From contig OZ026624.1 in NCBI GenBank assembly GCA_964020975.1, positions 31,254,850-31,318,849 of the forward strand: a stretch of DNA of 64,000 nucleotides, written 5' to 3'. The position numbers and the translations under genes were made by a program. The notes beneath the pieces were generated by a model. That model did no database searches. It was given only the letters and a program-made list of their open reading frames with translations, and had not been told where the DNA came from. Within the stretch, counting starts at the first letter, position 1. Each line of letters starts with the position of its first letter. Shown piece by piece: positions 1-10,831 of the stretch. Source of the stretch: Hermodice carunculata. Taxonomy: Eukaryota; Annelida; Polychaeta; Eunicida; Amphinomidae.

Positions 1-706
1 TGAGAGTGTATGAAGTGATCACACACTTTGAATTTACATACAGCAGTCAGTATCACAGCTTCTGTGCTGGTGTTTTGATAAATCATTCTGCTGTGTCTGT
101 ATGCACCAGCAATGAATTGATGATGTAAGCTGTGAAATGTGTTTTATTGGTTGTTCATCTCCATGTGCATACAGGGACTATTTTCTTAAATTTCTTCATA
201 TAATATTCATAAGTTATGATAAAATAGAGGTTTCAATCGGATCATGAAAATTCGATACACAAGGATCATATCAGGATACAGTTCAGTACAGAGTTAGTAT
301 TGCAGTATTTCGGTATTTTGATATATCATCCCAACCCTACTTATTAAGAAGGGAAGCAGATGCAGCTCTTTCAAAAAACAAATTAATCCAGCATAAATTG
401 TAGGACTGTGGTGATAAGACAGAGCAGGGTTGCACCTGCAGTTCAGTCCAAAAGGAACCTCCAGATTCCTCTGCTCAAATGGGTGCTGAACAATCCAAAT
501 GACTTGCAGCATGCTATTACTGAAACTTGAAAGACATTGCCATCATAGGACAACAGACTTTCTAACATTAGTTATATTTTCATTATTTAATCATTCCTGA
601 ATATTTTGTGTTGTCTGCTAGCAGGACAAATCCTCATGGCTTTATCAGCATTCAAAGTCTGACTTGTTACATATGTGCAATAAAATTACGTTTACTTTTA
701 TTTCAG
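1..706. other. Intron of RPRD1, left edge
   Basis: This is non-coding sequence upstream of the first visible RPRD1 exon. It ends in a pyrimidine-rich tract and TTTCAG acceptor (AG at 705-706). I see no other gene, RNA or repeat boundary in it. The missing N-terminal exons of RPRD1 must lie to the left of the window. Confidence 0.6.
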
Positions 707-836
707 CCAAGCCAAATCGCAAGCTGACATATTTATACCTAGCTAATGATGTGGTGCAAAACAGTAAGAAGAAAGGACCAGAATTTAGTCGGGCTTTCTA
801 CACAGTTCTGATACAGGCATATGAACATGTATCCAA
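707..836 (+). CDS. RPRD1: RPRD1 (A/B-type) exon, second half of CTD-interacting domain
   Basis: RPRD1 proteins bind the phosphorylated C-terminal repeat of RNA polymerase II through an N-terminal CID and dimerise through a C-terminal coiled coil; they help the RPAP2 phosphatase act on CTD Ser5 in the nucleus. This exon encodes KPNRKLTYLYLANDVVQNSK and then KKGPEFSRAFYTVLIQAY. From memory, human RPRD1B has NRKLTFLYLANDVIQNSKRK followed by GPEF at this place. The exon opens after TTTCAG with two bases of a split codon and ends after two bases of a codon at the GTAAGT donor (837). Its phase fits the next exon, giving a Lys codon across the junction. The exons for about the first 50 residues are outside the window. 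A single RPRD1 gene corresponding to both vertebrate A and B forms is expected in an invertebrate, so I do not choose between them. Confidence 0.95.
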
Positions 837-1733
837 GTAAGTGGAGCTTTTTTGGAATTCTCAGGTGTGCAATTTTGCATATTTCTGATCATGGCACATA
901 TATCAGATCTCTGCACTTTATTAATTGTATTTTTAGAATGACATGCTGCTTGATTATAGTGATATATGGTTTATTAATAATTTAATGAACCCTCCAAATT
1001 TGGAAAATTAAAAGTATACCAGAATGAATAATATAGATCAAGTGAGATAATGTAAATACAGAGTAATGAATAATGAAAAAAATACTTCTTACCTTGTTCA
1101 GGACAAGTAGCTTGTTAGTACCTTTTCCTGATGCAGATTAGGTGCGATGCACCCATCCTGCATTGAGGAAAACCTTCAACACATACATGTAGCATGGCAA
1201 TATGAAAGGTCTTATGTACGATTATCAGCAAAAATGTTTTCATTTAACATGAAATTTAAGTCAAAATATGAAAGCAGATTACAATTTACATGGACAAGCT
1301 TTTTGAGGATTTCAGTCAGGGAAAAATTAGAGATAAATAATGTAATGTAATGACCTTCGACACCTAGCTGGGCAGACCCAGGGAATTCCTCATGCCTAAA
1401 ATGACACAAAGGTATTTTCCAAACTTGTGTTTCTCAACCAAACATACTCCCAAGTTTTTCAAGGAGCAGGCTGTTGTCACATATCAGGTCTGTAGCCAGG
1501 CTTTGATTATGGAGGTGTCTCCATTTCAAAATTTTGGACCTTTTCTCTACATTGGCTTACAAAGACTCTAAAGTAATAAATTCATTGAAGCATGTGCCTA
1601 CATGTGTGCTGTAGTATGTCATGCACAAAGTGTATACACATTTAAATGTGTTTTCAACACTGGCCAAAAAAGTAGAGTTTCCGCATATGCATACATATAT
1701 ACACAGCGGTCCAGTATTCAATTTGTGTATATA

Positions 1734-1738
<5 letters not shown>
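837..1738. other. RPRD1 intron, unique AT-rich sequence
   Basis: The start of a 4.6-kb intron. No coding similarity, splice-bounded frame or repeat boundary is visible before the microsatellite at 1739. Short open frames on both strands have no recognisable content. Confidence 0.5.
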
Positions 1739-1822
<84 letters not shown>

Positions 1823-1830
1823 TTATATAT

Positions 1831-1917
<87 letters not shown>

Positions 1918-1918
1918 C
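1739..1918. repeat. (TA)n microsatellite
   Basis: About 180 bp of alternating TA, interrupted near 1820-1845 by TACAT variants. The long Tyr-Ile open frames in all directions are translations of this repeat and not genes. Confidence 0.97.
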
Positions 1919-2156
1919 ATACATACATGTGTGTGTATATAATGTACATGCCAAGTTTTATGTATACATATATATATATGAATAGTGGTACCTGCTGTAT
2001 GCAAACACTGAGCAGCCACATTGCTTTTTGTGGTCAATAGGCTCAGACATAGGAGTCAATTTCTTTTTAAAATTTACCTGTGGTGACAGGTCACCTGCTG
2101 TATGTGGCCACTTTTTCTTCCCAGAAGGGGTGGCCACATACAGGAGGTAGCACTGA

Positions 2157-2272
<116 letters not shown>

Positions 2273-2374
2273 TTATCTCATGTTTGGGTCAATTTCAGTA
2301 CCATAACAGACTTTGATATATGCCATATCGCCTAGGCCTTGGCAAAACACAGGAAGGGTGCTATATGCACAATG

Positions 2375-2420
2375 TTATAGAACTCTTCCGGGAGTACCTA
2401 TAACCGGAAGAGTTCTATAA
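2375..2420. repeat. Short inverted repeat
   Basis: The arms TTATAGAACTCTTCCGG and CCGGAAGAGTTCTATAA are exact reverse complements separated by about 12 bp, so the segment can form a 17-bp stem. It lies 115 bp before another foldback (2537-2624). It is probably a MITE remnant and not a host regulatory hairpin. Confidence 0.85.
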
Positions 2421-2536
2421 CTAGACCGGAAATGATGTAGGCCTAGTTCAAAACGCAGCGTCTGCTAGGCCTACGTTGTCTTCAAGTTGCTAGATCAGTG
2501 TTATTTGAACTTAATCGACACAAACATGAGATAAAT

Positions 2537-2624
2537 AAATTATAGTATAATTTGTTGGCGATATGAAGTATATGACTCGCACAGGATACCATATACTTCA
2601 TATCGCCAACAAAGTATACTATAA
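2537..2624. repeat. Foldback element (palindrome)
   Basis: The long arms contain TTTGTTGGCGATATGAAGTA and its reverse complement TACTTCATATCGCCAACAAA, with a loop of about 15 bp around 2575-2590. The arms extend outward into ATAGTATA/TATACTAT. It is a compact foldback of about 90 bp followed at once by a TA microsatellite, a common arrangement for MITEs inserted into TA-rich DNA. Confidence 0.9.
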
Positions 2625-2628
2625 TCTA

Positions 2629-2633
<5 letters not shown>

Positions 2634-2691
<58 letters not shown>
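2634..2691. repeat. (TA)n microsatellite
   Basis: A TA run of about 58 bp directly after the foldback element. Confidence 0.95.
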
Positions 2692-2694
<3 letters not shown>

Positions 2695-2767
2695 TGGTGG
2701 CTTATGTCCTAAAATCAAGAAAAATACAAATTTTCATGTTAAGACAGCATGTAAATATTAGGTATTG

Positions 2768-3090
2768 TGTTTGTGTCTTATCATCCAGAACAATCTCCTC
2801 ATAGTCATTACCCTATCTGGCTGTCCAAAGTCTTAACACTGCATAAGCTATCCTGTCACTGTCTAATCTGTATAAATATATGGAAGTACTTTTGTCCATA
2901 TTGCACACGTTCTTCTGTAGAATATTCACATGGACTGCATGAGCCCAAATGAATGAAAGGGTCTTCAGCTGGTAACTACCCAGAACATGTTTTGGAGCCT
3001 ATACCCATACATGTCTTTTTGAGCAGCAGCTGCTTGTCTTAGCTAAATAATCAGCAAAGACAACCCACATAATAAAGAAATAATATAAGA
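2768..3090. repeat. Dispersed repeat, copy 1
   Basis: About 320 bp here is clearly related to 50385-50690. Shared words include TTGCACACGTTC, GGGTCTTCAGC and CAGCAAAGACAACCCACATA. Both copies are in the same orientation. No coding content is seen. It could be the tail of a LINE or a SINE-like unit; I cannot tell which. Confidence 0.75.
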
Positions 3091-3175
3091 ACTGGTGTTT
3101 TCATTTTATAGTGAAAAGTCCATCAAGAAAATGTTGGTTCCAATTTGATTAGCCTTTACTTCTGAAGGTAGGCAA

Positions 3176-3895
3176 GCTATGCCCCGGTAAACTAAGTACA
3201 CTATCACCTTTCAGGCTGCATGAACTGAAAAGTATTCACTGCAGTATTATATGCATAATATCTTTTGTTTTAATGCCCATGATCAATAGATTATAAAACA
3301 AGCTAAATCCCCCCCCCCCCCTTTTTGGTTTAAATTATTCTATAAACAGCAACTTTGACCAGAAATTACAGTGTAATGTAACATGAATATACAAATGTGG
3401 AAATAACATCATAATGGTTTTTATCAAACTTCAAACTGTTTTCAGATAATATCTGGCTACATATGTGGATGAAAAAAGAATATTTAGCTGTGTTTGTTTT
3501 GCAGCAACATTACAGTGCTTCAAAATTGATGCCACTGTACATGGTGGGTTTGTTAGATTCAGCCTTGAAATTCCAAAACAAACACAAATAAAGAAAATCT
3601 GCAGGCCGCATTTCAGGCACATGTATTGGGAGCAATTCAGTGAAAGCAGTACAGAATTTGGTTGAACTGGTACTAAGAAGTTATTTTCACATTTTTGTAT
3701 ACCGATTTCACATTGTAATTTCAGATCAAAGCAGATTTTTGTCACCAATCAAAAGGAAAGAGTCATACTTTTATCTTATTTGTGATCTGTTGATCATGGC
3801 CTTTGCAACAATGTATCCTTCGCGTATGTATACTTGAATTATTATTTTCATGGAGTCAGACAGAGGATGGTGGATTTAGTTTACTGGGGCATAGC
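3176..3895. mobile_element. 720-bp element with 20-bp terminal inverted repeats
   Basis: The left end is GCTATGCCCCGGTAAACTAA. The right end (3876-3895) is the reverse complement with one mismatch. The interior has no recognisable transposase, so this looks like a non-autonomous DNA transposon in the first visible RPRD1 intron. I could not fix a target-site duplication with confidence, so the superfamily is open. Confidence 0.75.
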
Positions 3896-4816
3896 TCAAA
3901 CACATTAAATGAAACTAGTCTTGGGAGTTTACTCAGTAAACTAGTCTTTACGATGATACAGCTCTAAAACTCTCACGACACTCTCAATACTTTAGGTATA
4001 CCATAATGAGATACATTGTGAACTCAGCTGATTAATAAATAAACTGTACTCTACCAACGTGGACCTTTTACAAAACCATTAATTGAATAAAAGGTAAAAA
4101 AATAGCAGTTTTTTATTGAATTGCTTTATTTTTTCTCAGTATTATCTTTTTTTACTGCTTTCTATGTGCTTTGTTTCTTTTTTCTTTTTTTTTCTTTTAC
4201 TTTATTATTATTATATTGTTGATTTTCAATTAAAATTGTTCCTTTACTGCAGTCTTCCAGTCAGACCGACATACAAATAATGCTACTCTCCAATAGATGA
4301 CTGATGCCATGACAGACAGCCTAGCTTGTCCAACCACTTTTCTAACAACATTGTAGCTGATATTCTTTATAATTTTCCCTGCAACATAAAGGTCACTTCA
4401 GACATGTGACCATATCTTGTTGGCAGAAGGGGATGGTATAACCCTCAGAAGTGTACACGTGTAACACAGATGTCTGATGTATCAGTATGCAACTTTCCAT
4501 TGGAATTTACCAGCATATGTTAGATGTCATGAATTTTTGTGTCAGTGTTTTCTTTTTTCTATTTTTATCAGCAAAGAATAATGTGCTCTGAGTCAGCAGC
4601 TTTCTTCATCATGCTCAGGGTACATCAGGGTGCCCAGACTGCACAGAAAAAAGTGGTTGGCCATGTTGAATTTCTGTGGCAGATACATGTTTTACTGTAC
4701 ATGGAATGGTCATCAATACAGAATTTTATAGATCCCTGTTTTAAATATTTCAAAGTCATTACAAAAAAACCCAAAACCTTTAGCCTAATGACCAGGTGTA
4801 GTATGTAAAAGTGTAG

Positions 4817-5065
4817 TTAACTCTTTCAGTGCTAGTCTGGTCTAAAGTCAATCTACTGAAGTCAAACTAGTCTGAATTATCATTAGGATCTCAGATTCCT
4901 ATTCCTCGTTAAAAGACTTTTCATTTAAGTACCAACATGCCTCTAGTTCCAGAGAAAATATCCCAGGTCAACAGCTTTTCTCGGTGCACATTGGGCGCAT
5001 TACACCCAATGCACATTGAGAAAAGCTGTTGACTCAGTCCAAAATTTTGCCCTTAAAAGAGTTAA
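4817..5065. mobile_element. MITE of the TTAACYCTTTC family, copy 1
   Basis: It begins TTAACTCTTTCAGTGC and ends AAAAGAGTTAA, giving a terminal inverted repeat of about 10 bp. Inside is a foldback built from GGTCAACAGCTTTTCTC (about 4973) and GAGAAAAGCTGTTGACTC. The same inner hairpin and ends recur at 17987-18234, and the same ends recur at 15090-15332. All three copies are in RPRD1 introns. Confidence 0.8.
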
Positions 5066-5419
5066 CCTGACTCTGACAGTTTGGTCCATGCATATACTCT
5101 CAGCTTCAGTGCCAAATTTGGACATAGTCAGCAGCTTTACAGGCAATGTACCCAAAACATGCCATGAAAAGTTGTTGACCTGGACTGTTTGTGTGGTCGC
5201 TGCAGTTGTAGGTATGCCATTCCTGTATTGAATGAAAGGATGGCTCACAAAAATGGGAGTCTGGTATTGTTATTTCAACTCAGAGGCTGAGAGCGCGCCA
5301 ACCTTTGTTGAAATTGGACCAGAAAGTTTTAAGCCAGAGAGATGAGCAGTGCATGTACATTCTACTAGATCAATGAGAATCTTCCTCAATGATGAATATA
5401 AATTCTGCTTATGCCTCAG

Positions 5420-5526
5420 AGATGCAGATGAGAAGACCAAAAATTCGATGGGACGGCTGCTTAATATATGGCAGGAGAGAGCAGTGTTTCACTCAGACTT
5501 TATCAAGGATCTCCAGCAAATTCTTG
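5420..5526 (+). CDS. RPRD1: RPRD1 exon, end of CTD-interacting domain
   Basis: After a TGCCTCAG acceptor the exon encodes DADEKTKNSMGRLLNIWQER and then AVFHSDFIKDLQQIL. This matches the last helices of the RPRD1 CID; the human counterpart contains ERLLNIWQERSVY. One base completes the Lys codon left open by the previous exon, and one base (G) is left over before the GTAAGA donor. The reading frame is uninterrupted. The RLLNIWQER motif is diagnostic for the RPRD1/RPRD2 and Rtt103 group of CIDs. Confidence 0.95.
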
Positions 5527-6080
5527 GTAAGATTGCTTGTTTCTGGATTTATTGTCGGTAAATTCACGAGTTGGCTTCTCACAGTTGTATATGTAGGTTC
5601 AGCATGTGTATGAAAGATCATTCACACACAGTGCTGAGGCCCTCAAAAAAATAAATGATAATACTTCATACAGAATGTTAACACATAAAAACTTGGTGAA
5701 TTACACAAATGTATGTTAGCCACATGGCTAGTGAACAAACACTGTGACAATCAGGTATATGGATGCTTCTCAATCAAACCGAAATCAGTGATGCTCTGCC
5801 AACCAAGACTCTCTCAAGCTGCATATACATGTATATATAAAATCCGATTTAATATATGCAGCTTGTTATTCCCATTATAGAAGTGGCAAGTGGGCCATAA
5901 CAAATGTACACATAACAGTGACATCATGTATGTTTTCTAAAATGCAAATCTTTCACTTTTTCTTGAGTTCTGATAGAGGCCAGACAAGTCTATGTTCTCT
6001 TTTGCTGTTATCTGGTTCTATGTACACACACCTACATTGAAATACAAATACTTTACCACTAACTGCACAGATACGTACTT

Positions 6081-6196
6081 GTATTTTCTTACTGGTGAAT
6101 GTGAACACTGTATTTTCTTACTGGTGAATGTGAACACTGCATTTTCTTACTGGTGAATGTGAACACTGTATTTTCTTACTGGTGAATGTGAACACA
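6081..6196. repeat. Four tandem copies of a 29-bp unit
   Basis: The unit begins GTATTTTCTTACTGG and ends GTGAACACT. It is repeated about four times with almost no divergence, so it is a recent minisatellite in the RPRD1 intron. Confidence 0.9.
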
Positions 6197-7086
6197 GCCC
6201 ACAAATTTGCAGGGCTTACGTACAATTACAAAAATATGAAACCATCTACAATGGAGACAACCACAAAGTAGAATCTGAATGGAAAAACTACTCTGCAAAG
6301 AAAAGAAACACAGACAATTTTTTTATTGGTTGCCCTGTGGGTAGAGGTCTGAAATATAGTTGGTACAATTGATGGAATATGAAGCTTGTTGGCGACACAA
6401 GAAGTAGCTAAGCTATTTGTAGTGATGCCAACAAGTAACATATTCCATAACTCACCCGCCGGTATTCACCTGCCTCAGGTGTAGCCGCCTGGATGGTTTA
6501 CAAAGAAAACCTTGACAGTAATATGAGGAGGGAACTTCTAACATACTGTTTTATCATTCAGATTCCTGGGGACAAAATTTCCTGAACACACTCCAAATCA
6601 GAATTTCATGAGTTTTGTTTTCCTAGTTTTACTACACAGGCTTTCATTCCACTTTCAATCTGTTACAATTTTCCCAAGTTAAATATTTGTGAACTGGGTT
6701 TCCCTCAGGAAAATTTAGGAATATTCATCCCTCCCGAAAATTTATGATTATACAGTACATGTACATGTAGCAATAGCAGAAGTGCTTCAGTGGTGGCCAG
6801 TGATCTAGGGTGTTACATATACATACATAAATCACCTTCTTCTTGAGGGGCTTTATATGTAAAGAGGGAGCACTGTACATAAGGGGAAAGGATTGTCCTG
6901 CTGCTGAGAATATGCTGTTTTTGGATATAACATGATGAACTTGCCCACCAGTGGCTACCACATTATATGCTGGCCACATACTTTTCTTTTCTTTTTTTTT
7001 TTCTCATGCTGGCCACATACATGTACATGGCAGGGTTGCTAAAATGCCAGCATTCTATTTTGCCTGGTATTGATTGTAAATGGCTA

Positions 7087-7270
7087 TACAGTAAAACCTG
7101 TTTTGAGAGACCACCCCTAGAGCAGACCAAAAAGTGGTCACATAAGGCAGGTGGTCTCTCAATGGAGGTGCCATAGTATGGGAAATATGGCAAAAGGGAC
7201 ATGGTAAGCATGGTCTGAAAAGGCAAACAGTCATTCGTCACGGTAGTTTTTGAAAACAGGTTTCACTGTA
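7087..7270. mobile_element. Foldback element, TACAGTAAAACC family
   Basis: It begins TACAGTAAAACCTGTTTT and ends AAAACAGGTTTCACTGTA, so the ends are near-perfect inverted repeats. The inside has paired phrases of the type GAGAGACCACC / GGTGGTCTCTC. Related foldbacks are at 7334-7500, 17579-17758 and 20089-20255, and half-copies are in the array at 30-36 kb. No coding capacity. Confidence 0.8.
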
Positions 7271-7333
7271 CTCTTTCTGTAGGATGGAATGGACAGTTTA
7301 GCCTCTAAAACACTTGGGTAGACAAAGGAATTG

Positions 7334-7500
7334 TACAGTAGTCCCTCCTTTGAAAGACCACTCCTTTGGGAGACCACACTTGTCAGGTCTTTCTGTAGTA
7401 CTTTTTATGTTTTTTATACCTCCTTTGAGGGACCACCTGCTTTATGTGAACGCCTTTTGGGTGGCACTAGGGGTGGTCTCTCAAAGGAAGGACTACTGTA
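7334..7500. mobile_element. Foldback element, TACAGTAGTCC variant
   Basis: The ends TACAGTAGTCCCTCCTTTGA and TCAAAGGAAGGACTACTGTA form a long stem with one bulge. The inner GGTGGTCTCTC phrases match the neighbour at 7087-7270. It lies 63 bp from that neighbour. Confidence 0.8.
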
Positions 7501-8137
7501 CTCCAATTGTTCAAACTTTGTGTCACTCATTGGGTAAACTTGAAATTCATTGATGGGCGTATGTCACTTGCCAAACTCTGCACAGGAATGCATTCAAGGC
7601 ATGGAGTCCTGTTTGACTGAAGATGGAGCGAGATGTAAGCCTCTAGAGTTAAGCCACTACTGACGTACACCTGTAATTGAATGCTATTATACTATGGTCA
7701 ACCAAGATTTAACCTTCGGTGGGCATACTTTTCAAATGCAAAGAACATTTCTACCAGAGATTCAAGGTTCACAGATTCAAGTCCCAGTTCCATACAACTG
7801 ACTCCACAACTTGGCCCATTGAGACTGGCTTACTTCCGTGATTATAGATCATCTCAGACAGGAAGCTGCAACACCCAAGTAGGCCTGCACAGAACTGGCA
7901 ATCCTAATTCGTTTATGTGTGAATTTTTTGTAAAGAAAGTAAGCATATGCCATAGTTTTTACAATGCCAGTGGTGAAATTTTCACGCAATCAAGGCATTA
8001 AAGTGGCTTGGTTTTTCAGGCATGATTTGAGCCATTCACAAGTCCTGAAATCATGCATTGCTGTCAAGTACATGTACATCCGCTTCACTTGAGTGTTGTT
8101 ATATGCTTCTCACTGGACATGTACTTATGATTGACAG

Positions 8138-8250
8138 GGTTGCAGCCCACCGTCCCCAGTGCAGGAAACAAAACCAGTGGCAAGTCCAGCAGACCCAGTG
8201 GCAGTAAACAGCGAGGCAAGCATAGCAATATCAACCTTATATATATATAA
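8138..8250 (+). pseudogene. Partial duplicate of the RPRD1 linker exon (or alternative exon)
   Basis: After a GACAG acceptor an open frame reads through SGKSSRPSGSKQRGKHS to a stop at 8248-8250. The true linker exon at 10617 reads SSSKSSKPSSKQRGKHS at the same point, so the two are clearly related over about 75 bp. The acceptor phase also fits the one base left by the exon ending at 5526. There is no good donor after the similarity. It could be a dead duplicate, or a terminal exon giving a short isoform with the CID but no coiled coil. The sequence alone does not decide. Confidence 0.6.
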
Positions 8251-9256
8251 CATCTCCTCTGTTTCCTGTGTATATAACCCATCTCTGGTCTCTTTCCTAG
8301 GCTCAGGCCTGTGTCACACTGATGCCTATGGAGCAACAGAGCAGCCAACTAGACAAACAGGCCACATTACTTCAGGTCGAACAAAAATCATTGTTTGTTT
8401 CCTGTCATATAAAAAAATTATACAGGGTCGGTAGATAGGGAAAATATATAATTTTCAATTTTGTTTGAAGAAAAAGCAAATATAATGTCATTTTAGGGTG
8501 TATTTTGGAACTATTAATTATTAATAGGGGGCATTTAATGTATTATGTCAATATTTGTGTGAAATTTGTTTTCTTTTATGGAAAAGTTTTTTGTTACCAA
8601 ATTTGAAGGCTAAAATATAGGTAAGTAGGTTGCAGGAAACAAAGAAATATTTTGTTTGGGCTTTATTGTATTCAACCCTTGTCCTTGCTGAGTTGTGACA
8701 TAAACTTGTCATTTCTTAATAGCAATATTTTCATTTTTATTTTCCACATAGCACTGTTAGTATAAAGAAAACATTGAAGGTATACTTGGAAAAAATGTAA
8801 TATTGAGGGTCCTAAAGTTAAGTTCAATGGAGGAACTTCATTAATATATTTTGCCTGGTGAGATGGCTAAACATGTGGGTATGTTGAGCAATACACTTTT
8901 AGTTGGAAGGGTTTGAATGTGTTATATGATAGTTGACACTTGTTTGTGATTTTTCATTGTTTTTTTGGCAACTTGACAGGACCAGAATACTTGCCAGACC
9001 TTTCTGTGGCCATGTAAAATGCATGTAGACTTCCATTACAGTAGGTCAAAATTAAAGTTTGACATTGTTATTATATGGAGAACTGCTGAAATTTTGTGTG
9101 GAATGAATGGATTTTTGCTGGCAATTTTACTGATCAAAGTCAAGACCACTGTTTACAAAGGTGATTGTCGTAGGGTATTTTGGTTACATCTATGTGGATC
9201 AAAGAGACTTTAGTATCCAAACTTTCTACAGGAAAAATTACTACCAGAGTAAAATT

Positions 9257-9376
9257 GTATATAATCCTGTCATATCTGCTGAGGTAGCAATAACCGTCAG
9301 CTAAAGGCTAACAGGAGTATATAATCCTGTCATATCTGCTGAGGTAGCAATAACCGTCAGCTAAAGGCTAACAGGA
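9257..9376. repeat. Perfect 60-bp tandem duplication
   Basis: The 60-bp unit starting GTATATAATCCTGTCATATC occurs twice in direct tandem with no differences that I can see. It is a very recent duplication in the RPRD1 intron and is non-coding. Confidence 0.95.
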
Positions 9377-10616
9377 GTGGAATTTCTCCACAGATTCTGT
9401 TAATCTTAGTAGGGCAAGGTAATTTACATTTCTGTACTTTTAAATAAAAATGTGCAACTCATTAAAGTCTGTGCATGAGATTTAAAATATGAAATTAAAC
9501 CCATCTCCAAAGGGTACAAAAAGCCAAGGTGATTTGAAACTTCATACATTTCTAAGACTTGCAAGAACAACTGAACAAAGGTGTATGAAGGCGAATTCAA
9601 GCCAAAAAGTAAATACATGTAAAAAAATTTATAAGACCTGCCCTTCCAAAATTTATATAGAACTAAGAATGTAAAATTCGAACTGATGCTCCCATTTCTT
9701 ATCTCTGATCACATTTGTGGTCTCATTTTTAGTCACTGAAAAGTACAGTGGCCCACAGATGAACTTACTCTATTGAAGTCCACTAGAAACATAAAGTGTC
9801 GGGTGCAAGCCCAGGTATATGTAGATTTAATCTCTGTCTGTAGCAGTGCTGTGCATATCTTAACATCATTAATAACTAAGACTGTTACGAGAATTAATTC
9901 AATTTTCTGTGCGTGAAGTTTTGTTTTAATTGTGCCCATTAATGGTTCAATGTCATTTACTAATAATCGTATCTCTAGTCTGTAGAATTTTTGTCGGCAG
10001 ATTTCATTCATAGGCAAATGTTCATGATTATATATGTTAAGATTATGCCAGTATCCAGGGTGAGAAAATTCCATCATGGGTGTACTTGTCCAAGGACAAG
10101 CGCCCCAATCATGTACATGTTATTTTACTGAATTTTCACTAGTCCTGCATGCAATTTTACTTGTCTGGGACAATAAGACATAGGAATTTTCTTGCCCTGC
10201 AGTATTGGTAATGTTAGTGTAGTTTTATATTGTGGGGAACACTTTTTACCTTATCATCTGTAGCTGTAAACAGGGCCAGAGAGGTGCTGTCACCTGGTGG
10301 ACATTTCCCATTCCCAGTTTTCAGCAGATGATGTTGCTGTTGAATGGCTTGTCTGCAGTGTATTGTCCAGATCTTGCCAACACTACAGTTTCTCCTCCCC
10401 TCCCCCATAGGGTCACACCAAATGTGTCCCCCCCCCCCCCCCTTCCGAAATAAGTGCCCATTTAAAGGGCTGTCTCCTGATAGGGAGACAATACAAAAGA
10501 AATGCATACTTTTAGGGAAGAAGTGGGAGCTGAAGGAAGAGAGATTTGTGTTGAGAGGCATCTTGTAGGAATTAGGCCCCTGTACTTTGTTGTCATTGTG
10601 AAGACACTACTTACAG

Positions 10617-10831
10617 GTATCACTGCAGCTTCCAGTGATAGCAGCAGCAGCAATAACAGCAGCAGTAAGTCCAGCAAGCCAAGCAGCAAGCAGCGAGGCA
10701 AGCACAGCGTCAGGTCAAGCACCAAAGCAGCAGAGCCAGTGCCAGCCAAGAAAAAGAAAGTGGAGTCATCACTGTCTCTACTGGAGGAGATTGAACTGGA
10801 GAAAACAGATGAAGAGCGAGAACCTCCTGAT
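10617..10831 (+). CDS. RPRD1: RPRD1 exon, Ser/Lys-rich linker
   Basis: The exon follows CTTACAG; an equally in-phase acceptor ends at 10628. It encodes a Ser-rich stretch, a basic segment (KQRGKHSVRSS), a Lys cluster (PAKKKKVESS) that could act as a nuclear localisation signal, and an acidic end (LLEEIELEKTDEEREPPD). It ends in phase 0 at a GTAAGT donor (10832). The linker is the poorly conserved part of RPRD1, so assignment rests on phase continuity with both neighbours and on the acidic end before the next exon. CAG/AGC repeats encode the Ser run. A partial copy of this exon lies upstream at 8138-8250. Confidence 0.85.

Noticed and set aside
1557-2040. Long Tyr-Ile open frames on both strands
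   Set aside because: They are translations of the (TA)n microsatellite in every frame.
10214-10749. - strand frames with Leu-rich run opposite 10617-10831
   Set aside because: Shadow of the Ser/CAG-rich RPRD1 linker exon.
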